DNA of 64,000 nucleotides from Bacillota bacterium (GTDB lineage Bacteria > Bacillota > Clostridia > Peptostreptococcales > Anaerovoracaceae): the NCBI GenBank assembly GCA_029101005.1, contig JAQXQE010000017.1, forward strand, positions 16,803 through 80,802, written 5' to 3'. Shown piece by piece: positions 1 through 8,688 of this stretch. The stretch's first letter is position 1, and each line of letters opens with the position of its first letter. A program made the translations under genes and the position numbers. Below the pieces are notes generated by a model. That model did not search any database and had not been told where the DNA came from. It saw only the letters and a list, made by a program, of their open reading frames with translations.

Positions 1-195
1 AAGAACAAGATGAAGTCCCATAGAGGAGCTATGAAGCGTATGAAGCTCACAGGCTCAGGCAAGATCAAGAGAAACAAGGCATACAAGAGCCACATTCTTA
101 CAAAGAAGACTGCAAAGAGAAAGAGAGGCCTCAGAAAGGCTACAACACTCACAAGTGCAGATCTGAAGCGTATGCTGAGATCAATGGCTAAGTAA
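1..195 (+). CDS. rpmI: 50S ribosomal protein L35 (5' end truncated by window edge)
   Basis: Reads [45 protein letters not shown], a typical L35; frame is open to base 1; followed by rplT. Confidence 0.97.
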   Translation, partial: KNKMKSHRGAMKRMKLTGSGKIKRNKAYKSHILTKKTAKRKRGLRKATTLTSADLKRMLRSMAK

Positions 196-211
196 TTAGG
201 AGGTAAGAAGA

Positions 212-568
212 ATGGCAAGAGTAAAGAAGGGCGTTAACGCTCATAAGAGACATAAGAAGGTCCTGAAGCAGGCTAAGGGATTCTACGGAAGAAAGAAGAA
301 CACTTTCAGAGCAGCTAACACAGCTGTAATGAGAAGCCTGAGATCAGCTTACGTTGGTCGTAAGAACAAGAAGAGAGAGTACAGAAGACTCTGGATCGCA
401 AGAATTTCAGCTGGCGCTAGAGCTAACGGAATCAGCTACTCAAGACTCATGGACGGTCTTAAGAAGTCAGGAATCGAGATCAACAGAAAGATGCTCTCAG
501 AGATGGCTATCTACGATGCACCTGCATTCGCAGAGCTTTGCGAGACAGCTAAGAAGGCTGTAATGTAA
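212..568 (+). CDS. rplT: 50S ribosomal protein L20
   Basis: [37 protein letters not shown]20 signature; RBS aggaggtaagaag. Confidence 0.98.
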   Translation: MARVKKGVNAHKRHKKVLKQAKGFYGRKKNTFRAANTAVMRSLRSAYVGRKNKKREYRRLWIARISAGARANGISYSRLMDGLKKSGIEINRKMLSEMAIYDAPAFAELCETAKKAVM

Positions 569-577
569 TTTAAATAG

Positions 578-733
578 ATGGATTACTTTCTCAGTCATAT
601 CGGCACACTTTTCTTCGCAGCTTGCCTCGTAGCAGGAGTTGCGGTCTTCTGGCAGTATCTTCTCGAGACTAACGCTAGACTCAAGAGAGAAAGAGCTGCG
701 GCTAAGAAGAAGGAAGCCGAGAAGAATCAGTAA
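578..733 (+). CDS. Small single-pass membrane protein (51 aa) downstream of rplT
   Basis: ATG at 578, TAA at 731-733: MDYFLSHIGTLFFAACLVAGVAVFWQYLLETNARLKRERAAAKKKEAEKNQ; hydrophobic segment plus Lys/Arg-rich tail; followed by a strong terminator; below the ORF-track length cutoff. Confidence 0.6.
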   Translation: MDYFLSHIGTLFFAACLVAGVAVFWQYLLETNARLKRERAAAKKKEAEKNQ

Positions 734-736
734 AAA

Positions 737-807
737 ATAACCTCACCCGAAGGTGAACTTGTCTACTTTATGTTGACAAGTTCACCGAAGGATGAGGTTT
801 TCTTTTT
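737..807 (+). terminator. Rho-independent terminator of the rpmI-rplT operon
   Basis: Long inverted repeat acctcaccc-gaaggtgaacttgtc ... gacaagttcaccgaagga-tgaggt followed by tttcttttt. Confidence 0.9.
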
Positions 808-903
808 GCGCTTATTTGTCAGTTACAAGTAAGGTGATTCTTATCCATCAAGCGATATCGAGATAGTAGTACCAAGAGCGAAATAGAGTGCTTATGACAA
901 ACG

Positions 904-930
904 AAAGCCTGCCTCACGGCAGGCTTTTAA
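904..930 (+). terminator. Second intergenic terminator
   Basis: aaagcctgcc-tcac-ggcaggctttt. Confidence 0.8.
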
Positions 931-946
931 CGTGTGGCAGATTGGT

Positions 947-975
947 TTGCTAAACACTATATACTGTGGTAAAAT
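947..975 (+). promoter_or_regulatory. Sigma-70/A-type promoter for the PPIase gene
   Basis: TTGCTA - 17 nt - TAAAAT upstream of the ORF at 1016. Confidence 0.5.
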
Positions 976-1015
976 CATGATGTATAACTATCTTACATAC
1001 AAGTAAGGAGAAATA

Positions 1016-2110
1016 ATGAAAGATAAGAAGAGAATTCTGCTAGTAGGCGGAGTTGTTCTGGCTGTTGCACTCGTAGTTGCAGGATTTGCGGTGACTAAGA
1101 ACTCAATCAAGTTGCCGGATGAGTACGACTATGATGATCTGTCAGAATATATCACTCTCGGAGATTACTCGAATCTTGAATACGAGAGTGGAAGTACAGA
1201 GCCTACACAGTCTGAGGTTATGGAGTTTATATACTCTGAGATGGATCAGGCGGCAGAGACTAAGTATGTATATGAAGGCACCGTAGGGAAGGATAGCATT
1301 GCTGTAATTGACTACGATGGCCGTTATAGGGGAACTCAGATTGATGGAGCTTTCGCCGAGGGAGTTGAGATTGATATGGCTGCCGGCGGATATGTAGATG
1401 GCTTCCTCGAGGGTATCATCGGCCGTAAGGTTGGAGAAACCTTCACGATGCAGGTAGTATTCCCTGAGAACTATGCGGGAGAGTACGGCGGCAAGACCAT
1501 AGATTTTACCGTGACAGTACAGAGCCTCAAGAAGACAGTAACTCCTAAGTACAACGATGAATACGTTCGCAAGAACACAGAGTACAGCAGCACCAAGGCT
1601 TATGAGAAGGCTGTAAGAAAGCAGCTTAAGGCTTCGAATGAGGCCAATGCTGAGAATTCTGCTAAGCTCGAGCTCTTCAACCAGATTATGGATAACAGCA
1701 AGGTGAAGAAGTATCCTGAGAAGGAACTGAAGTCGAGATGTGACCAGATTAAGAACACATACGCTAAGATTGCGATGGACAATGACCTTGATTTCGCTGA
1801 ATATCTAAAGAATGAGCTTGGACTTACAGAGGAGGAATTCAACAAGGAAGTCAAGGCTACTGCGAAAGACGCAGTTAAGCAGGAACTCATCCTGAGACAG
1901 ATTGCAGAACTGGAAGGCATCTCTGTCAGCAAGAAGGATTACAACGATTACCTTGATGAACTTCTCGAGAAGAATGGACATACTCGCTCTTCATATAAGA
2001 AAGAGATGGGAATTTCCATTGTAGAATATGCTGAGAGTAATAATCTCTATTCATCACTGCTGTACAACAGAGTAATGGATAAGATATACAGCAACAGTCA
2101 GGCTAGATAG
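1016..2110 (+). CDS. Membrane-anchored FKBP-type peptidyl-prolyl isomerase with trigger-factor-like C-terminal region
   Basis: N-terminal TM (RILLVGGVVLAVALVVAGFAV), FKBP-like core GKDSIAVIDYDGRYRGTQIDGAFAEG...GFLEGIIGRKVGETFTMQVVFPENYAG, helical C-terminus. Confidence 0.75.
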   Translation: MKDKKRILLVGGVVLAVALVVAGFAVTKNSIKLPDEYDYDDLSEYITLGDYSNLEYESGSTEPTQSEVMEFIYSEMDQAAETKYVYEGTVGKDSIAVIDYDGRYRGTQIDGAFAEGVEIDMAAGGYVDGFLEGIIGRKVGETFTMQVVFPENYAGEYGGKTIDFTVTVQSLKKTVTPKYNDEYVRKNTEYSSTKAYEKAVRKQLKASNEANAENSAKLELFNQIMDNSKVKKYPEKELKSRCDQIKNTYAKIAMDNDLDFAEYLKNELGLTEEEFNKEVKATAKDAVKQELILRQIAELEGISVSKKDYNDYLDELLEKNGHTRSSYKKEMGISIVEYAESNNLYSSLLYNRVMDKIYSNSQAR

Positions 2111-2146
2111 TATATATTTGAGCAACTTGAAAGTGGAGGATGACTT

Positions 2147-2605
2147 ATGAAGTGCCCATATTGCAACAACGATGACACCAAAGTAGTAGATTCAAGACCA
2201 GTTGAGGATGGACTTGCAACCAGAAGAAGAAGAGAGTGCGAGAAGTGCCACAAGCGCTTTACAACTTTCGAGAAGATTGAGAACTCTCTGCTGGTAGTAG
2301 TTAAGAAGGACGGCAAGAGAGAGAGCTTTGACAAGAACAAGATTGTCAATGGTATCATGAAGGCCTGCCAGAAGACTAAGGTTACTTATGATGATGTTCT
2401 CGCAATTGCAGATAATATCGAGAGAGGTCTCAAGAATACGCTTGAGAAGGAGATCAAGAGTGATATGATAGGCGGCCTTATTATGGATGAACTCAAGAAG
2501 CTTGATAAGGTTGCTTATGTAAGATTCGCTTCTGTATATCAGAACTTCCAGGACATCAACACATTCCTCGAGGAGATCAGCAAGTTACAGGGCGAGAACA
2601 AATAA
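2147..2605 (+). CDS. nrdR: Transcriptional repressor NrdR
   Basis: MKCPYCNNDDTKVVDSRPVEDGLATRRRRECEKCHKRFTTFE zinc ribbon plus ATP-cone. Confidence 0.97.
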   Translation: MKCPYCNNDDTKVVDSRPVEDGLATRRRRECEKCHKRFTTFEKIENSLLVVVKKDGKRESFDKNKIVNGIMKACQKTKVTYDDVLAIADNIERGLKNTLEKEIKSDMIGGLIMDELKKLDKVAYVRFASVYQNFQDINTFLEEISKLQGENK

Positions 2606-2622
2606 ACGCGTTAGGAGAGAAT

Positions 2623-3279
2623 ATGTTCAGAATTGCTATTGACGGTCCGGGCGGAGCAGGCAAGAGCACAATTGCCAAGCTTGTTGCCGACAGATACGGA
2701 CTTGATTATGTGGATACAGGCGCAATGTACAGAGCGATTGCGCTGAAGACAGTAAGAGCTGGCATCGATCAGAGCGATGTAGCGGCTATCGAGAAGATGC
2801 TAGAGACAACTGATATTGATTTCAACGGCACAAGTATTCTTCTTGATGGTGAGGATGTAAGCACACTCATCAGAACACAGGAAGTATCGATGGCTGCATC
2901 AAACGTATCAAAGATTGGATGCGTCAGAGAAGTTGTGAGCAATCTCAGCAGAAGTATGGCTGAGAGCAAGGATCTCGTTATGGACGGAAGAGATATCGGC
3001 ACTAATGTCATCAAGGATGCCGAACTCAAAATCTTCCTTACAGCAAGTGCTGAGGTGAGAGCTAAGAGAAGATATGATCAGCTTATCGAGGCTGGCAAGG
3101 AAGCAGATTATGACACAATCCTCAGAGAGATTGAGGAGAGAGATTATCAGGATACACACAGAGAACTCAATCCGCTCGCGCAGGCTGAGGATGCTGTATA
3201 TCTTGACACATCAGATATGAACATCGACGAGGTTGTCGCTGCCATCTCTGAAATGATTGATTCAAAGGAGCGTAACTAA
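2623..3279 (+). CDS. cmk: (d)CMP kinase
   Basis: IAIDGPGGAGKSTIAKLVADRYGLDYVDTGAMYRAIAL ... MDGRDIGTNV. Confidence 0.97.
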   Translation: MFRIAIDGPGGAGKSTIAKLVADRYGLDYVDTGAMYRAIALKTVRAGIDQSDVAAIEKMLETTDIDFNGTSILLDGEDVSTLIRTQEVSMAASNVSKIGCVREVVSNLSRSMAESKDLVMDGRDIGTNVIKDAELKIFLTASAEVRAKRRYDQLIEAGKEADYDTILREIEERDYQDTHRELNPLAQAEDAVYLDTSDMNIDEVVAAISEMIDSKERN

Positions 3280-3830
3280 TGATTAAGAAAGGTCTCGAAG
3301 ATCTCGCTAAGCTGAGAACCTATATCTATATTCTTTTTGGTCTGCTTGTTGTGAATATCTTCCATCCAGGAATTGCTAATCTTATTCACTTCACAAGATC
3401 GAGAATGCTCTATTCTCTGACTATGATTATCGTATCGGTCGCAATCATCTGCACAATCTATATCATCAAGTTTGCATCGCAGGTGAGAGAGAATAAGTAT
3501 AAGAAGATTATCATCATGTATGCTGCAAAGATCAGATACTTCATCATCGGCATCATGATTCTGCTCGCAGTTCAGGTAGCAATCTGTTATTTCGATTTGC
3601 CGATTATTGCTGACAAGCTTATGGTTGTGACAGAGATGTCTCTTATTGCTTTCTCTCTTAAGTATCTGACACTTCTCCAGCGTGAGGAGTATCCAGATTA
3701 CGCAGGCTGGCAGGCAAAGCAGCAGGCAAAGGCTAAGGTAGTAGAGCCTGAAGAAGAGGAAGGTCCTAAGAGCAGAGTTGGAAGCAACAAGGCTAAGAAG
3801 GCTGCAGCCAAGAAGAGAAAAAAGAAATAG
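3279..3830 (+). CDS. Multi-TM membrane protein with Lys-rich C-terminal tail, unknown function
   Basis: Four or so hydrophobic segments; ends KAKKAAAKKRKKK; overlaps cmk stop. Confidence 0.6.
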   Translation: MIKKGLEDLAKLRTYIYILFGLLVVNIFHPGIANLIHFTRSRMLYSLTMIIVSVAIICTIYIIKFASQVRENKYKKIIIMYAAKIRYFIIGIMILLAVQVAICYFDLPIIADKLMVVTEMSLIAFSLKYLTLLQREEYPDYAGWQAKQQAKAKVVEPEEEEGPKSRVGSNKAKKAAAKKRKKK

Positions 3831-3884
3831 GCCTGTCGCATTTATCTTAGTGTCGACAGATAATGTTTAATCACGATATTATAT

Positions 3885-3919
3885 GGCCCCTGCTTTCTTG
3901 AGAGCAGGGGCTGTCTTTG
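3885..3919 (+). terminator. Rho-independent terminator
   Basis: gcccctgct-ttcttgag-agcaggggctgtcttt. Confidence 0.75.
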
Positions 3920-3959
3920 ATATAATCACCATATGCGCTCCACGAAGAAGGAGTATAAT

Positions 3960-4640
3960 ATGAGAATAGTCAATATGCCTGTCGAGGACAGACCTCAGGA
4001 GAAACTTCTCTACAGTGGTGCTGAATCTCTAAGCACACAGGAACTTCTCGCTCTTCTGATTAGAACTGGAACCAAAGAGCAATCCGCAGTGCAACTTGCA
4101 GAAGAACTGCTAGCTGTAGCCTCAAACTGTGGAGGTCTCGGTCAGATTGATGTCAAAGAGTTACTCGAGGTCGACGGCATAGGCACGAGTAAGGCGTGTT
4201 CAGTAATAGCTGCCATCGAGCTTGGTAAGAGAGTGGCTGCAAGCAGAACTGAGGCGAGAAGCATCATTCGTGATTCGACAGATGCAGCACAGCTTCTGCT
4301 GGCAGAATTCAGAGATGAGAAGCGCGAACACCTTGTTGAACTGATGCTCAACGTCAAGGGTGAGGTTGAGGCGAAACAGATCATCTCTATTGGAGAACTA
4401 TCTGCAACATCAGTTCATCCGAGGGAGGTATTTGCACCTGCGATACGAAAGAGTGCCGCAGGTATCATAGTAGCGCACAATCATCCGAGCGGTGATCCAA
4501 CACCAAGTCCGGAGGACATTCAAGCTACCGAGAGGCTTCTTGAAGCCTCCAAGATTATAGGAATCAAACTAGTTGACCATCTGGTGCTTGGCTATGATTC
4601 ATACGTTAGCCTAAGAGCAGAAGGTCATATAAGGAATTAG
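3960..4640 (+). CDS. radC: RadC-family (JAB/MPN domain) protein
   Basis: HNHPSGDPTPSPEDI JAMM motif; RBS gaaggag favours the ATG at 3960 over 3933. Confidence 0.93.
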   Translation: MRIVNMPVEDRPQEKLLYSGAESLSTQELLALLIRTGTKEQSAVQLAEELLAVASNCGGLGQIDVKELLEVDGIGTSKACSVIAAIELGKRVAASRTEARSIIRDSTDAAQLLLAEFRDEKREHLVELMLNVKGEVEAKQIISIGELSATSVHPREVFAPAIRKSAAGIIVAHNHPSGDPTPSPEDIQATERLLEASKIIGIKLVDHLVLGYDSYVSLRAEGHIRN

Positions 4641-4655
4641 AGGAAGGCGTATACA

Positions 4656-5384
4656 TTGAGCAGAGTTATTATGGTTGCTTCGGGAAAAGGTGGTACAGGC
4701 AAGTCGACGGTTTGCGTTAACCTCGGTCTTTCTCTTGCTCTGTCTGGAATCAAGGTGCTCCTGCTCGATATGAATACAGGTCTCAGAACACTCGACCTGT
4801 ACCTCGGTCTGGAGAACCGAGCACTCTTCGACATAGGAGATGTTCTTAGCGGCAACTGTGGACTTGAGAGCGCAGTTATCGAAACAGATGTTAGCAGTAA
4901 TCTCTGTCTTCTCCCAGGTACTCAGAGCTACTCCTGTGAGCACATCACAGCAGATAATATGGCAGATCTAATTGAGAAGCTAGACGATGAATATGACATA
5001 GTGCTTCTCGATTGTCCACCGGGCATTGGAGATATGATAGAGCTTTGTGCTGAGGTATCTGATGAAGCGATTATGGTAATCAATGCAGACTATGCAGCTC
5101 TAAGAGATGCAGATGCACTTGAAGACAGATTGCTTAGATGCGGAGTATGGAGGCGTAATTACATACTCAACGGACTGGCTCTCGATCTTGTCGAGAAAGG
5201 GGCAGTCGTAGATATCGAAGAAATAGATGCGAGGCTCAGATGTGCGATGCTTGGAGCGATTATGTACGACTTCAACATCAAGGCATCAACCAATCAGGGT
5301 GTACCTATCACAATCAAGAGAGACACATATATAGCACAGAATTATGACAGAATTGCAAGCAGACTGCTTGCTGAGGAGTATTAG
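4656..5384 (+). CDS. MinD/ParA-family P-loop ATPase (MinD-like, no evident membrane-targeting helix)
   Basis: Deviant Walker A SGKGGTGKSTV, LLLDMNTGLRTLDLYLGLENRALFDIGDV, TTG start. Confidence 0.8.
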   Translation: MSRVIMVASGKGGTGKSTVCVNLGLSLALSGIKVLLLDMNTGLRTLDLYLGLENRALFDIGDVLSGNCGLESAVIETDVSSNLCLLPGTQSYSCEHITADNMADLIEKLDDEYDIVLLDCPPGIGDMIELCAEVSDEAIMVINADYAALRDADALEDRLLRCGVWRRNYILNGLALDLVEKGAVVDIEEIDARLRCAMLGAIMYDFNIKASTNQGVPITIKRDTYIAQNYDRIASRLLAEEY

Positions 5385-6884
5385 ATGAGAAGTATTAAAG
5401 ATTACACAGAGGCTCTTAGAGCAGCTGGCATAACAGTTATCAAAGAAGCGGCAGGAAGCGAAGAGATTGCTTCCGTAACATATAACTCAAAGGCTGTAGT
5501 GCCTGGTACACTTTTCATCTGCAAGGGTGCACATTTCAAAGAGCAGTATCTTGCTGAAGCTGTATCAAAGGGGGCAGTATGCTACATCAGTGAGAAGGAA
5601 TATGCAGTTGATTGCGATAGCATTATCGTTGACGACATCAGGGCCGCAATGCCAGTAGTTGCTGAGACCTTCTATGGAAGATTATCTGAGCAGCTCAAGA
5701 TGATTGGAATCACGGGAACAAAGGGTAAGTCAACAACTACATATTTCGTAAGACAGATATTAGATGACTGGATGGAAGCTGCAGGCGGCAAGAGATCTGC
5801 TGTATGCTCAGGTATCAATAATTATGATGGTGTCATTGATGAGGAATCACACCTCACAACACCAGAGATTATGGAACTCTACTGGCATATGAGAAATGCT
5901 CTCGACAGCGGTATCAGTCACCTCACAATGGAGGTATCAAGCCAGGCTCTCAAGTATGGAAGAGTAGAGGGTATCAATTACGAGGTGGCGTGCTTCCTTA
6001 ATATCGGAACAGATCACATCAGTGCTATCGAGCACCCAGATTATGAGGATTACTTCCACTCCAAGCTCCTCATCTTCAGACAGTGTAAGAAGGCCTGCAT
6101 TAATCTCGACTGCGACGGACAGGATGAGATGCTCGAGGCTGCAAAGAATTCACCAGAGATTATCACATTCAGCCAGAAGAATGCTGATGCTAATGTATAT
6201 GCATACGATATCGTATCAAATGAGGGTAGAGTAAGCTTCAGAGCCAAGATCAAGGACATCAATGGCTATGAGGATATGGATGAGGAACTCAAACTTGCAA
6301 CTTTCGGAACTATCAATATTGAGAATGCAATCGCAGCTCTCGCTATTGCAGCAGCATGCGGCGTGCCATTTGAATATATCCGTTCAGGACTTGCTAAGGC
6401 AGTAGCACCAGGTAGAATGGAAGTATTCAGAAGTGCTGATGATAAGAAGATTGTTCTTGTCGACTACGCACACAATAAGCTGAGCTACAAAGCGCTCTTC
6501 GAGTCAATTGCTGGAGAGTTTCCAAGCAGAAAGCTTGTAATTATCTTCGGAACTCCAGGTGGCAAGGCTTTCGCACGAAGAGAAGAGCTTGGAAGTCTTG
6601 CAGGTGAGTATTGTGTTAAGTCATATATCACCGAGGAGGACTGCGGTGAAGAGGACTGCAGATCAATCTGTGAGGAGATTGCAACACATGTTGCATCTGC
6701 TGGCGGAGAATATGAGATTATTCTCGACAGAGTTGAGGCTATCAGAAAAGCAATTGCCGAGGCTGATGAGAATGTGATTGTAATTGCAGCTGGTAAGGGC
6801 AGAGAGACAAGACAGAAGAGGGGCATTGAATATATCGATACACCTTCCGATGTAGAGGTAGCTGTTGCCGCTCTTGCAGAATAA
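5385..6884 (+). CDS. murE: MurE-like UDP-MurNAc-tripeptide synthetase (Mur ligase)
   Basis: GITGTKGKSTTTYFVRQI, TMEVSSQALKYGRV, DYAHNKLSYKAL; Mur ligase fold; substrate motif atypical. Confidence 0.8.
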   Translation: MRSIKDYTEALRAAGITVIKEAAGSEEIASVTYNSKAVVPGTLFICKGAHFKEQYLAEAVSKGAVCYISEKEYAVDCDSIIVDDIRAAMPVVAETFYGRLSEQLKMIGITGTKGKSTTTYFVRQILDDWMEAAGGKRSAVCSGINNYDGVIDEESHLTTPEIMELYWHMRNALDSGISHLTMEVSSQALKYGRVEGINYEVACFLNIGTDHISAIEHPDYEDYFHSKLLIFRQCKKACINLDCDGQDEMLEAAKNSPEIITFSQKNADANVYAYDIVSNEGRVSFRAKIKDINGYEDMDEELKLATFGTINIENAIAALAIAAACGVPFEYIRSGLAKAVAPGRMEVFRSADDKKIVLVDYAHNKLSYKALFESIAGEFPSRKLVIIFGTPGGKAFARREELGSLAGEYCVKSYITEEDCGEEDCRSICEEIATHVASAGGEYEIILDRVEAIRKAIAEADENVIVIAAGKGRETRQKRGIEYIDTPSDVEVAVAALAE

Positions 6885-6898
6885 CGACATAGACAGAC

Positions 6899-6925
6899 AA
6901 AGCCGCCTTCGGGCGGCTTTTTGCA
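6899..6925 (+). terminator. Rho-independent terminator
   Basis: aaagccgcc-ttcg-ggcggctttttgc. Confidence 0.9.
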
Positions 6926-6970
6926 TAGAATTAATATATAGATTGTGTAATATTTTGCTTTAAGGCTTTC

Positions 6971-6999
6971 TTGACTGGAAGAGTGCAGTATTGTATACT
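6971..6999 (+). promoter_or_regulatory. Promoter for rny
   Basis: TTGACT - 17 nt - TATACT, about 95 nt upstream of rny. Confidence 0.75.
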
Positions 7000-7093
7000 A
7001 TTTCTGTATGTTTATGCAAAAAAATCAGCAGGGGTATTATCGCTGGTTTATGTATTATATATACAAATTTATATAACATAAGGAGACTGTATT

Positions 7094-8638
7094 ATGACAC
7101 CAGCAGTATTAGCGGTTATTACAGGCATTGTTTTCCTTATTGTCGGCGTAGGAGCCGGATATATCTGGCGCAAGAATGTTGGCGAGAAGGCCATCGGAAG
7201 CGCAGAACAGAAGGCCCAGAATCTTATTCTGGATGCACAGAATCAGGCAGAAAGCATTAAGAAAGAAAGAATTCTGGAGGCAAAAGAGGAAATACATCGC
7301 CAGAGACAGGACTTGGAGAATGAGCTTCGTTCAAGAAGAAATGAGATGTCCAAGTCAGAGAGACGTATTCAGCAGAAAGAAGAGAACATGGAGCGCAAGC
7401 TCGATAATATCGAGAAGAGAGAGCAGAATCTCACGAAGAGAGAGCGTTCTATGGACGACAAGCATAAAGAGGTTGATGCAGCTATCGCTAAGCAGATGGC
7501 TGAACTCGAGAGAATCTCTGGATACACAAAGGAAGAGGCTAAGCAGGTTCTTCTCGATGAGGTAGAGAAGGACATCCGCAAGGATGCGTCAGCTCTCATC
7601 ACAAGAATTGAGACTGAGGCTAAGGACGAGGCAGACAAGAAGGCCAAAGAGATTATCACAATGGCTATTCAGAGATATGCCGCTGACCAGGTTACTGAGA
7701 CAACTGTTTCAGTAGTAAGCCTTCCTAATGATGATATGAAGGGTCGTATCATCGGTAGAGAGGGAAGAAACATCAGAGCAATTGAGACTCTCACAGGAGT
7801 TGATCTCATCATTGACGACACTCCAGAGGCTGTTGTTCTCTCAGGTTTCGACCCAGTTAGAAGAGAGATTGCAAGAATCGCACTTGAGAAACTCATCGTT
7901 GACGGACGTATCCATCCAGCAAGAATCGAGGAGATGGTACAGAAGGCGACTAAGGAAGTTAACAATATCATCAAGGAAGAGGGAGAGAAGGCCTGCTTCG
8001 ATACAGGCGTTCACAATCTCCATCCTGAGCTGATTAAGCTTCTCGGAAGACTCAAGTACAGAACTTCATACGGACAGAATGTTCTGCAGCATTCAGTTGA
8101 GGTTGCTACACTTGCTGGACTTATGGCTGAGGAGCTCGGCTTCGATGCTAGACTCGCAAGAAGAGCAGGTCTGCTCCACGATATCGGTAAGTCAATCGAC
8201 CACGAGGTTGAGGGTACACATGTTGAGATCGGTGTAAATATCTGCAAGAAGTACAAGGAGTCATGGAAGGTTATCAATGCAGTTGAGGCTCATCACGGAG
8301 ATGTTGAAGCAACAACTCTTGAGGCTGTGCTCGTAGGTGCTGCAGATGCACTTAGTGCGGCAAGACCTGGTGCAAGAAGAGAGACACTCGAGACTTACAT
8401 TAAGAGACTTGAGAACCTTGAGAGTATCGCAAACACAACTAAGGGCGTTGACAAGTCATATGCTATTCAGGCGGGTCGTGAGATTCGCGTAGCAGTTAAG
8501 CCTAACCAGGTAAGTGATGATGAGATTCCAATGCTCGCTAGAGACATCGCTAAGAAAATCGAGGCAGAGCTTGAATATCCGGGACAGATCAAGGTCAATG
8601 TAGTAAGAGAAACTAGAGCTACAGAGTACGCGAAATAA
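7094..8638 (+). CDS. rny: Ribonuclease Y
   Basis: N-terminal TM, coiled coil, KH domain ([31 protein letters not shown]), HD domain ([12 protein letters not shown]). Confidence 0.97.
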   Translation: MTPAVLAVITGIVFLIVGVGAGYIWRKNVGEKAIGSAEQKAQNLILDAQNQAESIKKERILEAKEEIHRQRQDLENELRSRRNEMSKSERRIQQKEENMERKLDNIEKREQNLTKRERSMDDKHKEVDAAIAKQMAELERISGYTKEEAKQVLLDEVEKDIRKDASALITRIETEAKDEADKKAKEIITMAIQRYAADQVTETTVSVVSLPNDDMKGRIIGREGRNIRAIETLTGVDLIIDDTPEAVVLSGFDPVRREIARIALEKLIVDGRIHPARIEEMVQKATKEVNNIIKEEGEKACFDTGVHNLHPELIKLLGRLKYRTSYGQNVLQHSVEVATLAGLMAEELGFDARLARRAGLLHDIGKSIDHEVEGTHVEIGVNICKKYKESWKVINAVEAHHGDVEATTLEAVLVGAADALSAARPGARRETLETYIKRLENLESIANTTKGVDKSYAIQAGREIRVAVKPNQVSDDEIPMLARDIAKKIEAELEYPGQIKVNVVRETRATEYAK

Positions 8639-8644
8639 TGATTG

Positions 8645-8672
8645 GGCTCCCCTCACAATGGGGAGCCATTTC
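8645..8672 (+). terminator. Hairpin between rny and the cysteine desulfurase (terminator or attenuator)
   Basis: ggctcccc-tcacaat-ggggagcc-attt; it lies inside the over-extended start of ORF 8638. Confidence 0.55.
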
Positions 8673-8688
8673 TATAGGGGCACTAAAG

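Noticed and set aside
8638-8688. N-terminal extension [17 protein letters not shown] of the cysteine desulfurase ORF
   Set aside because: It translates an intergenic hairpin; a better start with an RBS is at 8689.
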